A stretch of 64,000 bases of DNA from Trichomonas vaginalis G3 (GCF_026262505.1 NC_067206.1:29279896-29343895); one strand, 5' to 3'. Positions 20,369 through 29,849 are shown, counted from the stretch's first letter. The notes: generated by a model from the sequence alone, not told the origin. A program made the numbers and translations.

Positions 20369-20632
20369 ATGGTCCCGCAGCCAATCGCATTCGAGCACTT
20401 CGAAGAAGCCTTACGTTCCAAGGGAGAGGGTGTCTGGTGCAAGGCAGAGGTCATGAGACTCTACGAGCAGTACATCCTCAATGCCTGGGAGGACAAATCG
20501 TCCTTGGAATGGCAATTCTACCAACTCCTCTGGGACGACCTCCTACGCAACTGGGATGACGAAAGAGTCCAATTCAGAGGTCAGGAACTACTTGTCCAAA
20601 TTATCCTTAATTTAAGCTACTTATCCAACTAA
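20369..20632 (+). CDS. Polinton: 87-residue hypothetical protein
   Basis: MVPQPIAFEHFEEALRSKGE, rich in Trp/Leu/Glu helices. A TCATTTCAG initiator lies directly before the ATG. The base composition is more GC-rich than the surrounding genes. No family recognised. Confidence 0.5.
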   Translation: MVPQPIAFEHFEEALRSKGEGVWCKAEVMRLYEQYILNAWEDKSSLEWQFYQLLWDDLLRNWDDERVQFRGQELLVQIILNLSYLSN

Positions 20633-20681
20633 AAACTTAAATTTACTCGGGGTTTCCCCCTAAAATAAAATTTTTTTACTC

Positions 20682-21377
20682 TTAGAACCACTCGAGGTTC
20701 TCCTTACGGTTGTTGAGCTTGTCACCGTCAATGTGTCTGACCTTCGTCTTCTTGTTTGGATTTGGAACCCATTGCATACCGACAAGCCTTCCCATGGAAA
20801 TTGTACCGTAATTCCGAAGGGTAAGGCTCAAGTGTCCCAAGTTGTTGAGGACTGGGGTAAGAACCTTGCCGGTCTCCTTGTTGCGGATTTTGTATGGGTA
20901 GGGCTGGGAAATTTCATAACCGTCATCCGCAACAAGGGTTGCCCAAACTTCCTTTTCTTCGTGTTTCTCTTCTTCTTCCTCTTCTTCTTCGTGTTTCTCT
21001 TCTTCCTCGAAAATTCCTTCTTCAATTTGGTACTCACGAAGTACGGTGTTGCATGTTCTGTCCTTTCCGAGTACCTTCCAGATGGTGTCTATCTCTTCGA
21101 AGAAACGGTAGATGAGTCTGGCAAGGTTTTGGTTCTCTTTGTTGTATTGGCGCAAGGTTTCCGCGAAATCGTTCAGGACTTTCTTATTGGAAGCTTGGTT
21201 CGTGAGGACTTCGACTTTGAGATTGGTTATCTCTTCCATAAGACTACATTGGATAGTCTTAATGGTGGTTGTCAGATGAGCGTTCAATTGGGCAATTTGA
21301 ATTTGAACTGGGCGCTTGTCTGGCAACCTTGAAAGGACATCTGCCATTGAGTTTGGCTTCGGTGCTTGTTCGGACAT
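20682..21377 (-). CDS. Polinton: coiled-coil protein with C-terminal HNH-like domain
   Basis: 231 residues. Residues ~20-120 are helical coiled coil, then an EEEEKHEEEEEEEEKHEEKE tract, then an HNH_3-type end: GRLVGMQWVPNP, VRHIDGDKLNNRKENLEW. That end is typical of phage HNH endonucleases (His, Asp, Asn-Asn, Asn-Leu-Glu-Trp). Presumably a nicking or homing-like nuclease; the coiled-coil fusion is uncommon. Confidence 0.7.
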   Translation of the reverse strand: MSEQAPKPNSMADVLSRLPDKRPVQIQIAQLNAHLTTTIKTIQCSLMEEITNLKVEVLTNQASNKKVLNDFAETLRQYNKENQNLARLIYRFFEEIDTIWKVLGKDRTCNTVLREYQIEEGIFEEEEKHEEEEEEEEKHEEKEVWATLVADDGYEISQPYPYKIRNKETGKVLTPVLNNLGHLSLTLRNYGTISMGRLVGMQWVPNPNKKTKVRHIDGDKLNNRKENLEWF

Positions 21378-21409
21378 CGAAAAAATGAAGTGGTTTGAGA
21401 ATGACGGTT

Positions 21410-21994
21410 TTACTTCAAAAAGCTTGTTATGACGGTTAAGTCATACAACAAGTTTAAAATAATATCTTGTTCTTCTTCTGAACGTTTGTTGTCTCTTCCG
21501 ATAAAAGTTTCGAACATGAGAACCAAAAAACGTTTTTTGAGATTGCGGAAGAGTTCAGGCAAACGTTCATATTCTGGATATGTTGGGAGCAGTTCGAAAC
21601 ATCTGAGCTGACTTTCGGACAAAATTGGGACAATGTCAACAAATTCATCTTTGGTCGGATTGCTTGAAGGTAAGTCCCTTACATGTAAGTAGCTCTGGTA
21701 AAGTCTTCTCATTTCTGCTAACTTTTGGAGTATAGCTTCGTAGTTTAGAAGTTTTAATTTTAATTGTCTTATTCCACTCTTGACATCTAAACGGTAACTA
21801 TCCATGAGGTCAAGAGTAGCTTTGGTAGCTTTAAGTGGAGCTATCTGTTCCTTGACTTCTGCAATTTTGGTTGCAATTGTGATTTGAGCTCCTTCAAGTT
21901 CGCCGTCTATGTCGTTCTCAACACCTTCAACCATAGCTTGAAACTCTTCATCGGTCCATTGAGTTTGGTGTGGGACGAATTTAACTTGCTTCAT
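21410..21994 (-). CDS. Polinton: 194-residue helical protein
   Basis: MKQVKFVPHQTQWTDEEF; mostly amphipathic helix with a coiled-coil segment at residues ~40-110. No family recognised. It is one of a row of minus-strand genes, with 32 bp to the HNH gene. Confidence 0.55.
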   Translation of the reverse strand: MKQVKFVPHQTQWTDEEFQAMVEGVENDIDGELEGAQITIATKIAEVKEQIAPLKATKATLDLMDSYRLDVKSGIRQLKLKLLNYEAILQKLAEMRRLYQSYLHVRDLPSSNPTKDEFVDIVPILSESQLRCFELLPTYPEYERLPELFRNLKKRFLVLMFETFIGRDNKRSEEEQDIILNLLYDLTVITSFLK

Positions 21995-22041
21995 TCAAAA
22001 ATGAAAAAAATGTTTTTACTCAAAGCGTGCCATATAGATGT

Positions 22042-22407
22042 TTACTGTAAAGGTACGATGTCGCCTTCTGTGTTTATGAAGAACGCCTGACCCGAGAAGT
22101 GTAAGAGTCCTCTGAGAATTTGGGCAATTCGTACAGTTGGGTTCTCTCTGTTTGGAAGTTGTATCCACGGACGCTTTGCAAAGAACTTCAAGAGGGTTTC
22201 TTTCTTCATCTCTTTTATGTCGTCTACAGGAGTGTTTTCTGGTATTTGCAGGACAATTCCGGTGTCAATTTCAATTTTAAGCGCACCTCTTCCAGACACC
22301 CAGCCTGCAATGGTCTTGTTTGACTTCAGATGGCTCAGGTAGTTCCTAACTAGCTCATTTATCTCTATAAGGTAGATTGCCTCATCTGCTGGGTCTATGT
22401 CGGTCAT
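22042..22407 (-). CDS. Polinton: 121-residue hypothetical protein
   Basis: MTDIDPADEAIYLIEINELV; a mixed alpha/beta protein with KTIAGWVSGRGALKIEIDTG. Family unknown. Its start abuts the 22 bp repeat array. Confidence 0.5.
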   Translation of the reverse strand: MTDIDPADEAIYLIEINELVRNYLSHLKSNKTIAGWVSGRGALKIEIDTGIVLQIPENTPVDDIKEMKKETLLKFFAKRPWIQLPNRENPTVRIAQILRGLLHFSGQAFFINTEGDIVPLQ

Positions 22408-22779
22408 TGTTTCAAGACAAGTCTTTTACTTTTTCAAGACAAGTCTTTTACTTTTTCAAGACAAGTCTTTTACTTTTTCAAGACAAGTCTTTTACTTTTT
22501 CAAGACAAGACCCGTTATTTTTCAAGAAATTTTTTGGTGTAAAGTTCTCAAATTTGAGAACAGTGGTCTTGATTGAAGACGATACCCGTACTTTTTCAAG
22601 ACAAGTCTTTTACTTTTTCAAGACAAGTCTTTTACTTTTTCAAGACAAGTCTTTTACTTTTTCAAGACAAGTCTTTTACTTTTTCAAGACAAGTCTTTTA
22701 CTTTTTCAAGACAAGTCTTTTATTGTTTCAAGACAAGTCTTTTACTTTTTCAAGACAAGTCTTTTATTGTTTCAAGACA
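22408..22779. repeat. 22 bp palindromic tandem array between divergent genes
   Basis: Twelve full copies of CAAGACAAGTCTTTTACTTT plus 2 bp (period 22), in two blocks of 4 and 8 separated by about 90 bp. Each has AAGAC/GTCTT arms. The last partial copy runs into the start codon at 22780 (TTTCAAGACA-ATG), and on the other side the array touches the start at 22407. Because 22 is not a multiple of 3, all frames stay open, giving false ORFs. It is probably multiplied promoter/leader sequence. Confidence 0.9.
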
Positions 22780-23361
22780 ATGTCCGACGTACCACCAACC
22801 GAGTCCATTCCCAAGCCAGAGGAACCTAAAGCACCAGCCCCTGCACCTCAGCAACCTCAGTTCCAGCAAGTACCTCCACCAAATTACTACCAATTTCCAC
22901 CTCAATGTTACTACCCACCACAAGGCTTCCCGAACTACCCTCCTCAGCCTATGCCTTACTGCCCTAACCCTTGGATGTTCATGTCAAACCCTCCACCCCA
23001 ATTCCAATTCCAATCTCAATCCAAGAGAGACCAAGAGTTCGAGGAAGGTCTGAACCGTTTACGCAAAGAGTATGCCACAGCCCCTATGGAAGATGACAGG
23101 CTTTCAGTCTCTTCCCTAAAGTCGACCAATTCGACTCGTACCACAGATTCGGTTCGTGACCGTGAAGACTACCTCAAGCAGTCTGAGAGACTCTTCATCT
23201 TACAGCCATTTACAGTTGGAGCTCTCAAGAACATGCGCAATTACGAAGGTCAAACACCAGCTGGAGACCGCAAAACAGACGTACTCGCAAGAGCCGTCCA
23301 GCTCGTCAAGACAAAGACTGAGATAGTCGACTTCATTCTTGCAGCTTGCCCATACAAGTAA
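22780..23361 (+). CDS. Polinton: Pro/Gln/Tyr-rich protein
   Basis: 193 residues from the ATG at 22780; I reject longer frames because they translate the repeat array. The first ~85 residues are Pro/Gln/Tyr-rich (PPPNYYQFPPQCYYPPQGF); the rest is helical and charged with a Ser/Thr-rich hinge (LSVSSLKSTNSTRTTDS). Function unknown. Confidence 0.6.
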   Translation: MSDVPPTESIPKPEEPKAPAPAPQQPQFQQVPPPNYYQFPPQCYYPPQGFPNYPPQPMPYCPNPWMFMSNPPPQFQFQSQSKRDQEFEEGLNRLRKEYATAPMEDDRLSVSSLKSTNSTRTTDSVRDREDYLKQSERLFILQPFTVGALKNMRNYEGQTPAGDRKTDVLARAVQLVKTKTEIVDFILAACPYK

Positions 23362-23389
23362 AAAAATAAACAATTACGAGTTAAACTTT

Positions 23390-23590
23390 TTATTCTTTCT
23401 TTTCTGAGTTGTTTAGAGCTGGTTTCTCTTGTAGGAACCTTTCGTACTCTTCCATGGTCATGTAATTGCGAATTTTGTACGCAATTCCAGGTTCGTTGTT
23501 TTTGAACCTTACGTATGTAACGCTTCCATCCTCCTCAGGGAAGTAAGCTGCTAACATCTGACCAAGTTTTCTCGGTGACTCGGAGCTCAT
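23390..23590 (-). CDS. Polinton: 66-residue hypothetical protein
   Basis: MSSESPRKLGQMLAAYFPEE; compact acidic protein without a recognised family. Preceded by TGACA/TGTCACTTTTT-type initiator text. Confidence 0.5.
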   Translation of the reverse strand: MSSESPRKLGQMLAAYFPEEDGSVTYVRFKNNEPGIAYKIRNYMTMEEYERFLQEKPALNNSEKKE

Positions 23591-23630
23591 AAAAATGTCA
23601 CTTTTTAAACGTTAAGTTTTTAGTCTTATT

Positions 23631-23825
23631 TTACCCTTTGTTTACCCTTTGTTTGTCAAGGTAGTATTGGAGTGCAATTTCTCCAAATTCTCTGTGTCGG
23701 AGTTCTTCAGCATTTTCCAAGGTGTACCTGGAGAACTCAAAGAAGTTGTCAAGAACATACTGCCATGCTGCTCTTCTGAGTTCGTCGGTATTTTGGAAGT
23801 GTTGCACCTTCGAGTCTTCTGACAT
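23631..23825 (-). CDS. Polinton: 64-residue helical protein
   Basis: MSEDSKVQHFQNTDELRRAA; predicted all-helical. The 3' end has a short direct repeat (TTTACCCTTTG). Function unknown. Confidence 0.5.
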   Translation of the reverse strand: MSEDSKVQHFQNTDELRRAAWQYVLDNFFEFSRYTLENAEELRHREFGEIALQYYLDKQRVNKG

Positions 23826-24144
23826 GAAAAAAATGACACTTTTTCATTATATAACTGTTATTTTTTGACGAAGAGAACTTTTGCACTTCGTAAAAAAATC
23901 CCTGAAATCGTGAAAAATTGCGAGTAGGTAAAAAAACCCAGTCGCCAAAACTCATGAAAATCGTAAAAAAAACTCATGAAAATCGTGAAAAAATGCTACC
24001 CCGACTTTTACAGGGGTTGCCTAAAACTCATGAAAATCGTAAAAAAACTCTATGAAATCATATCTTTTATACAAGATAGAAAAAATAAAATTAACGCTAG
24101 TTTTTTTAAAATATTTTTTTTTATTTTGTATGTAAGAACAGGAA
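23826..24144. other. Intergenic with KilA-N gene-derived repeat
   Basis: 319 bp. At 23905-23965 the text GCGAGTAGGTAAAAAA / CCCAGTCGCCAAAACTC is shared with coding positions 25102-25135. AACTCATGAAAATCGT is repeated three times here. The last 80 bp (TTTTATACAAGATAGAAAA and on) are duplicated before the next KilA-N gene at 24772-24844. Confidence 0.75.
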
Positions 24145-24756
24145 ATGACAAGCACTGAGTTTGAAACAGTTAAAAAGATAGACAATGAGACCAAAGTGGT
24201 TAGAATTGGTGATTTAAACGTAAGATACTCAAAGAAATACAAAAAATATTCTTTGTCAGACATTATATCTCCATCTGGAAAGAGAGCAAGCGACTGGGTT
24301 AGAAATGCTTCTACTCAGAAAATTTTGACAAGAAATCCTGAGCTTATGATATCGGTAAGATTCTATGGAACTACAGCATATCTCATCGACAAAAGTCTTA
24401 TACCACTAGTTTTGTTCTGGATTGACCCAGTTGTTGGATATAATTTCATAACATATGGTTCATTCGATACGGAACGTTGCAGTGAAGGCTTACTTTACAT
24501 CGTTCAGAAACCGAAGGACTTCAATACAAAGAGATATAAGATAGGAAGAACATATAATATAACTCAAAGATATGACTCTACAGTCAATAGAGTTAAGGTT
24601 GTGTTCGTTAACGATATGAGAGCTGCAGAAACAGAACTACTTGAAAAGTTTGAGAAAATGTATGGTGCTCCCACGAGAGGTAAAGAAACGTTTGAAGTAG
24701 ATGAGATCGACAAAGCTATAAAATTATTTGACGAAGTTGCTGAAAAATACATGTAA
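24145..24756 (+). CDS. Polinton: KilA-N + T5orf172/GIY-YIG-like protein
   Basis: 203 residues. The N-terminal part has a KilA-N-like segment (ISPSGKRASDWVRNASTQKIL). The C-terminal half has EGLLYIVQKPKDFNTKRYKI, then GRTYNITQRY, AETELLEKFEKMY and ETFEVDEIDKA, the T5orf172 (GIY-YIG-related) pattern. Such fusions occur in large DNA viruses and phages as DNA-binding, nuclease-like proteins. Confidence 0.72.
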   Translation: MTSTEFETVKKIDNETKVVRIGDLNVRYSKKYKKYSLSDIISPSGKRASDWVRNASTQKILTRNPELMISVRFYGTTAYLIDKSLIPLVLFWIDPVVGYNFITYGSFDTERCSEGLLYIVQKPKDFNTKRYKIGRTYNITQRYDSTVNRVKVVFVNDMRAAETELLEKFEKMYGAPTRGKETFEVDEIDKAIKLFDEVAEKYM

Positions 24757-24844
24757 AGCGTTTATTTTTGGTCTTTTATACAAGATAGAAAATAACGCTA
24801 ATTTTATTTTTATTTTATTTTTTATTTTGTATGTAAAGACAGAT

Positions 24845-25684
24845 ATGACAACAACAGAGAACACAACAACTGCTATCGTTCATGAAGCCATAAGTGAAGA
24901 ATACGAGTGGGTTCAGTTTAACAAACAGTTACGTCTCATTCGTTCGGTCAAAGATGACATGTACCAAATGCAAAGTATTTTGACAGCATGTTTTGCACCA
25001 GATACTAAGCTTCCTAAAGACTGGTTTAGGAACCAAAGCACACAAGAACTTTTGAGCGAAGCACAGCGAGACATACTTTTTTCTGAAAATCGTGAAGAAC
25101 AGCGAGTAGGTAAAAAACCCCAGTCGCCAAAACTCTATGAAAATCGTGAAAATTTGCCAAATGGTTTGAGAGGTTGGTATGTACATAGACTTCTTGTAAA
25201 TGCTGTTGCAATGTGGGCTTCACCTCGTTATGCTTGGTATGTTTGTAAACTTCTTGACGAAATTCATAGACAAGAACGTGAAGAGCTAGAGAACAAGCTT
25301 GAATCCAAAGACAAAAACATACAGAAAAGAATACCACGTTCGGTACCAAAAGGAAAGGAAAAGAACTATAAGTATATGATTTACACTGAAGAGATGGAAA
25401 ATGAAGAAGACAGAGATATGGTTATGTTGCATTTAGTCAGAAGAAACAACAAAAGCTTTTACGACCTTGCTAAGATTTACAAATCTGACAGAAATTGGTT
25501 CTATCGCGAAAACTTACCGATTTCAATGACACCGAATGAAGATGTTAAACAGATAGTTCAAGATACTTTACCTCAAACACACTATGATATGAAAGGTTGT
25601 ACAATACTTACATTCAAAGAAGACTTACCGCTACTGAAAGAAAAAATAACAGAGTATTTTGACAACTTCAAACAAGCAGAGTAA
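24845..25684 (+). CDS. Polinton: KilA-N domain protein
   Basis: 279 residues from the ATG at 24845 (the frame is open further up but only from a TTG). KilA-N pattern: PKDWFRNQSTQELL, then LPNGLRGWYVHRLLVNAVA and MWASPRYAWYVCKLL. The C-terminal part (KYMIYTEEMENEEDRDMVML and on) resembles the virus-type domain that follows KilA-N. It shares its promoter region with the upstream paralogue. Confidence 0.75.
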   Translation: MTTTENTTTAIVHEAISEEYEWVQFNKQLRLIRSVKDDMYQMQSILTACFAPDTKLPKDWFRNQSTQELLSEAQRDILFSENREEQRVGKKPQSPKLYENRENLPNGLRGWYVHRLLVNAVAMWASPRYAWYVCKLLDEIHRQEREELENKLESKDKNIQKRIPRSVPKGKEKNYKYMIYTEEMENEEDRDMVMLHLVRRNNKSFYDLAKIYKSDRNWFYRENLPISMTPNEDVKQIVQDTLPQTHYDMKGCTILTFKEDLPLLKEKITEYFDNFKQAE

Positions 25685-25700
25685 ATGAACTCTTTATTTT

Positions 25701-26576
25701 TCAAGCTTGACTTTTTACAATTTGAACTTTGTTTGCGTAGATATGAATTCTGAAAGAAGTATGAGGGTCTTGTATGACTTTGTACTTCTCCCATAGTTCA
25801 TGTCTGTCAAACTTACCTGCCATGGACTCTTTCATAAGTTCCATGAAATCGTCTTCGGACAATCCGGGGAAAAGTATGATATCAGTAAGTATTCTCTTTA
25901 CATCCTTACTTAAACTCTTGGCTGTCTGTACACAAATGACAACTGAGATGTTAAAGTGTCTGAGCTTCTTAAGAATTCGACACATGTCTTGTTCTCTGTT
26001 CTTTAACAAAGGATGAGAAGCAAAGTCATCTAAGATAAGAAGACATCTATGAGGGTAAGTCTTCCAATCGTAAGATTGCAATTTCTTCGAAATGTATTCT
26101 ATCTCTTTCTGTTTGTTTCTGAAGTGTTTCTTCTCTAATATTCTCTGCATTTCCTCATTTGGGTCTTTAAACTTAGAATTGACATACTCATTTATAGCAT
26201 TGTACTTCAAAACTCTTCTTTGGTACTTCTTTATCCAATCTAACAACTCAGAGTCTTTTATACATACTAACTTAGACTTCTTTATAATATCTTTGAACGA
26301 ATTGACGGTTTGGTCAAATTGACCAGAAGTACTACAAATGACTACTAACTCATAGAATGGGTTCTTCTCATCTAGTTCTTGTTGTTGTGCAGCCATTTTA
26401 AGATAAGTGAAAGTCTTACCCGACCCAGGTGGTGCGATTAGACCTGTTATACCATTCTGAGCAAATAAGAACTTGTCATGTATGGGTTTTATCTGAGCAT
26501 TTTCCAACTTCCTCTTGTTCTTGTTTAAAACATTCTCAAATTTTTTGTCAATGTCAGCAAACTTTTTTTCTAACAT
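25701..26576 (-). CDS. Polinton: DNA-packaging ATPase (FtsK/HerA, A32-like)
   Basis: 291 residues from the ATG at 26576; a longer frame would overlap the divergent gene. Walker A is GLIAPPGSGKTFTYLK, Walker B is CLLILDDFA, and the sensor-like VVICVQTAKSL follows. This is the genome-packaging ATPase of the Polinton/NCLDV lineage, which pumps DNA into capsids. Only 36 bp separate it from 26613. Confidence 0.85.
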   Translation of the reverse strand: MLEKKFADIDKKFENVLNKNKRKLENAQIKPIHDKFLFAQNGITGLIAPPGSGKTFTYLKMAAQQQELDEKNPFYELVVICSTSGQFDQTVNSFKDIIKKSKLVCIKDSELLDWIKKYQRRVLKYNAINEYVNSKFKDPNEEMQRILEKKHFRNKQKEIEYISKKLQSYDWKTYPHRCLLILDDFASHPLLKNREQDMCRILKKLRHFNISVVICVQTAKSLSKDVKRILTDIILFPGLSEDDFMELMKESMAGKFDRHELWEKYKVIQDPHTSFRIHIYANKVQIVKSQA

Positions 26577-26612
26577 ATTTTTAGAAAAATTAAAATTTTT
26601 ATCTTTTAGGAA

Positions 26613-27059
26613 ATGTCTAGCGATTTCGCTATCTATATTCGAGACAAGCTTTTCGACAGCAAAACATCTGTCGACCATAAAATCTTACATAGTGTAAACA
26701 AGAAAGGGGAATTTGTTCTAAAGTTCTGTTTCTGGGAATATGACAAGAACCATAAAACCTTAAGCAGAGAAGTCTTAAAATTTGTCAATGACAGACTTGT
26801 TGACAGAGATGACGCCTCTTGGAGAGATGAAGTCCAACAAAACTTCTTAGAATGCAAAGAAGACACATGCGCTGTTCTTGAAAATGAAATAGAAAACAGA
26901 ATAGAAGAGCTATTAAATGACAAAGCACTTTTACAAAAATATGGTTCTGAGAAGTTTGATATAACTCCACCAGAGAAGAAGAAGAGAGAAAAGAAAGAAA
27001 AGAAAGTAGAAGAAGAGAAGAAAGAACCAGAGCCAGAGAAGGGGAGATATGACATGTAA
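26613..27059 (+). CDS. Polinton: 148-residue protein with Lys/Glu tail
   Basis: MSSDFAIYIRDKLFDSKTSV; a folded N-terminal part, then a low-complexity KKKREKKEKKVEEEKKEPE tail. No family recognised. Shares a short bidirectional promoter with the packaging ATPase. Confidence 0.55.
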   Translation: MSSDFAIYIRDKLFDSKTSVDHKILHSVNKKGEFVLKFCFWEYDKNHKTLSREVLKFVNDRLVDRDDASWRDEVQQNFLECKEDTCAVLENEIENRIEELLNDKALLQKYGSEKFDITPPEKKKREKKEKKVEEEKKEPEPEKGRYDM

Positions 27060-27075
27060 AAATAAAATTTTATTT

Positions 27076-27495
27076 TTAGAACATTTCTGGGTCAATGTCA
27101 ATGTTCTCTTCCTCTTTAGGAGCAAACACTGGCTTAGACTCTAAAATCTTTTTACCCAATTTACCTTGAACTTCAACTATCTTAGACTCATAATATTCAT
27201 AGTCGTCTGCTTTCTTTGGTTCATAAGGTATAACAAGTTTGTATGCTTTGCCTTCTTTAAGGTTTGAGAACCTTCTGTCAAAACTTTCTTTGACTGTTAA
27301 CAAACCTTCTATGTCTAAGTCTTCAAATTTCGCACCATTTTTAGTCACAATAGCAAACTTAACTGGTTCGATGTTCCAAACTTTGTCAAATGTAGACTTT
27401 TCAAAATGGTAGAAGTAAACATTCAAATATGTGAATGGGTCTAGTTCTTCTTTAAGTCCTGACATGTACTTGTTGACTGAGATGAATTTCGTCAT
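27076..27495 (-). CDS. Polinton: 139-residue hypothetical protein
   Basis: MTKFISVNKYMSGLKEELDP; beta-rich middle (VKFAIVTKNGAKFEDLDIEG) and acidic tail. A single-strand-binding type protein is conceivable, but no motif proves it. Confidence 0.5.
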   Translation of the reverse strand: MTKFISVNKYMSGLKEELDPFTYLNVYFYHFEKSTFDKVWNIEPVKFAIVTKNGAKFEDLDIEGLLTVKESFDRRFSNLKEGKAYKLVIPYEPKKADDYEYYESKIVEVQGKLGKKILESKPVFAPKEEENIDIDPEMF

Positions 27496-27532
27496 CTTTT
27501 CTATCGGATAAAAAAATATTTTTTTTTAAAAT

Positions 27533-28767
27533 TTACTCAGAAAAATTTTTCTTTGTATATACACCATTCTGTACGTCTAAAAGACTTTTGACATTTGCCA
27601 AGAATGTTCGTTTAGACGCTGTCATATAACCATACTCTTGACAATATTGTTTATACGAATCGTACAATGACCTTTCATCTAAACACTCAAAGTCAGTTTC
27701 ATCTATGAACAGTTCATATACACTCTTGTTTGCTTCTAACAATGTTTGTCTCTCTTCGGTATGTGGAATTTGTCTTGGATTGAACTTTGAAATATCTAAT
27801 GTCATGAAATATGAGAACAAGTGGTTGTAAAAGTTAGGTGTAAAGTTTCTGCTAAGTCGTCAAAATATTCTGTATCTTGCATATGAGCTTCTGACGTTCT
27901 GACAACTACATATCTTCTGTCAGAACTTTCTAACTTCATCGGAACGGCGTTGTTTGAAACCATGATGAAATTTGCAACATTTTCACAAACTCTTTGGTCT
28001 TTATATTTTCTTTCAACAACTCCAACTTTGTCTGTTATAAGACTCTTCAAAGCATCTGAGTTTAAAACCTTTGTTGTATCTATACTTTGAAGTTCGTTAC
28101 ATACTATAAGTTTCATATTCTCTATTGAAGAGTTAAATTTACCGCAGATGTTTTCTAAGTTTGTCATATTCGGATTCGAATAGCCCTCTAACAGTTTGCA
28201 CAAAATATCTGTAAAGAAAGTGTTCTTACCAGTTCCTTGTTTTCCAATTACAATGAGAGCAGTTTCATTCTTAGCACTTGGATGTTGTAAGATGTTTGCA
28301 AACCAACATAAGATATACTCATAGACTCTTTCGTTTCCATTGCATATAATTTCTTTGACATGGTCTAACCAAGCTTCTATAACATTTTCTTTCCATTCTA
28401 CTTGTTCGTATTTATATCCAGTGAAGATAGAATAGAAGTTTGGAGATGGTGTATAGAACTTTATACCACGAACTGAAAAATCTTCTAACTTTGACAATAA
28501 GATATCCCAAGCATCTAACATCTTCATGCCAACTTGTACGACTTTTATTTTCTTAAGTTTCTGTTTACATTCTTGTTCTGAAACTATTGTCGCTCTTGGT
28601 TTGTTAAAGACAACATCCCATTCTTTCATGACATAACATTCTGGGGCAGAGTCAACATAAATGACTAAACGTTTCAAATTCTCGACTGCTTTGTTATAGT
28701 CTCTAAATGGACACATATTTCTGAAGGCTTGGAAGTCATAAAAATCTGAAACGTCTATTCTGTACAT
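27533..28767 (-). pseudogene. Polinton: SF3 helicase (D5-like), one interruption
   Basis: The main part has Walker A VIGKQGTGKNTFF, a Walker-B-like LIVCNELQS, and motif C NFIMVSNNAVPMKLESSDRR, the SF3 set of replicative viral helicases. The C-terminal part is a winged-helix-like segment (RSLYDSYKQYCQEYGYMTASK). About one interruption. Confidence 0.82.
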
Positions 28768-28798
28768 TTTTTTATAAAAATAAAAAAAAATATTTTTT

Positions 28799-29602
28799 TT
28801 ATTCTTGACTTTGTTGTTCTTGAGCTATTTGTTGCATTTGTTGTTCTTGAGCTATTTGTTGTTGAAGTTGTTCTTGTAGTACAATACTTTCACCAGTTGC
28901 ATCTTCCAATTCGAAACTTTCTGCCGTCATTGACAAATACATAGGACATAAAAGTTTTACAGGAACAAAGTTTGCGTCAACTAAGGTTAAGTTTATGTTT
29001 GCTAAAGTGTTTGAGTTTACTAAAGCTGAAAACTCTGCATTCGAATGAACAATAGGCAAACCAGCAGAGAAAGTGTTGTTTATACGCATGAGTATCTTTT
29101 GGTCATAGTAGTTTCTGTCGACATTCGAATAACACTTTGAACCTAAGTTTGAAACAATATATAAAATAGGTGTACTTAAAGTCAATGGAACAGACATTCC
29201 TTGTATGACACCTTTTCCTGTTATAGGAAACTGTTGGTAGTAAAAACCAGATATAAGTTTTGTATTATAGCTCATATCGTTTATACTAAACTCAGTCGGA
29301 CATCCAAACATAATGAAACCTGCTCTAGTTGCAGCACATGTTACATCCGTCCTTAAAGTATTAAATAAGTCAACAAAACCTGTTGGTGGTATATCTGAGT
29401 AAGTATCTTCAAAGAAGTATTTTTTACCATTCACAACAACAAAATCTTCTGGTGTCAAAAGAGCAAAACAGGCTTTAGTCGTCATCGTGTTTAAGGTCAG
29501 TTTACAATATCGTCCTTGAGGACTTTGTAAGTTTGTTGTTATAGAATTATATGACTCAGGGTTTTTAGTCGTAATAGTATAAACCACTATGTCTTCTGCC
29601 AT
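28799..29602 (-). CDS. Polinton: minor capsid (penton-like) protein candidate
   Basis: 267 residues from MAEDIVVYT. Beta-rich throughout with a Gln-rich C-terminal repeat (QEQQMQQIAQEQQ). Size, beta content and place in the capsid block suit the single-jelly-roll minor capsid protein. The assignment is by context, not by a diagnostic motif. Confidence 0.55.
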   Translation of the reverse strand: MAEDIVVYTITTKNPESYNSITTNLQSPQGRYCKLTLNTMTTKACFALLTPEDFVVVNGKKYFFEDTYSDIPPTGFVDLFNTLRTDVTCAATRAGFIMFGCPTEFSINDMSYNTKLISGFYYQQFPITGKGVIQGMSVPLTLSTPILYIVSNLGSKCYSNVDRNYYDQKILMRINNTFSAGLPIVHSNAEFSALVNSNTLANINLTLVDANFVPVKLLCPMYLSMTAESFELEDATGESIVLQEQLQQQIAQEQQMQQIAQEQQSQE

Positions 29603-29612
29603 TTTTATATAT

Positions 29613-29843
29613 TTAAAAGTTTTTCTGAAAGTGGAGAAGAACTTCATCTAAACTTTCACATGGCGTTTCTTGAAGTTCTCTGTCTAAGAAGTTCAAATAT
29701 TTTGTAAAGACATAGAACTTTCCTTTGTCTACACGAACAAACAAAACAGGGTCTTTCATATCGTTCAAAAGTGTGTAAAGTCCTTTACATGAAATAAAGT
29801 CTATATTGTTTTTCTTCAAACATCTTTCAAGAAGTTTTGACAT
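29613..29843 (-). CDS. Polinton: 76-residue hypothetical protein
   Basis: MSKLLERCLKKNNIDFISCK; small alpha/beta protein. The intergene of 10 bp to the capsid gene is too short for anything but the initiator. Function unknown. Confidence 0.5.
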   Translation of the reverse strand: MSKLLERCLKKNNIDFISCKGLYTLLNDMKDPVLFVRVDKGKFYVFTKYLNFLDRELQETPCESLDEVLLHFQKNF

Positions 29844-29849
29844 TTTTAC

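Noticed and set aside
22408-22779. CRISPR-like array
   Set aside because: Units are contiguous, with no unique spacers, and the organism is a eukaryote.
22377-23361. Long open frames running through the 22 bp array
   Set aside because: A 22 bp period keeps all frames open; the repeated Phe/Ser/Lys text is repeat translation. The real start is at 22780.
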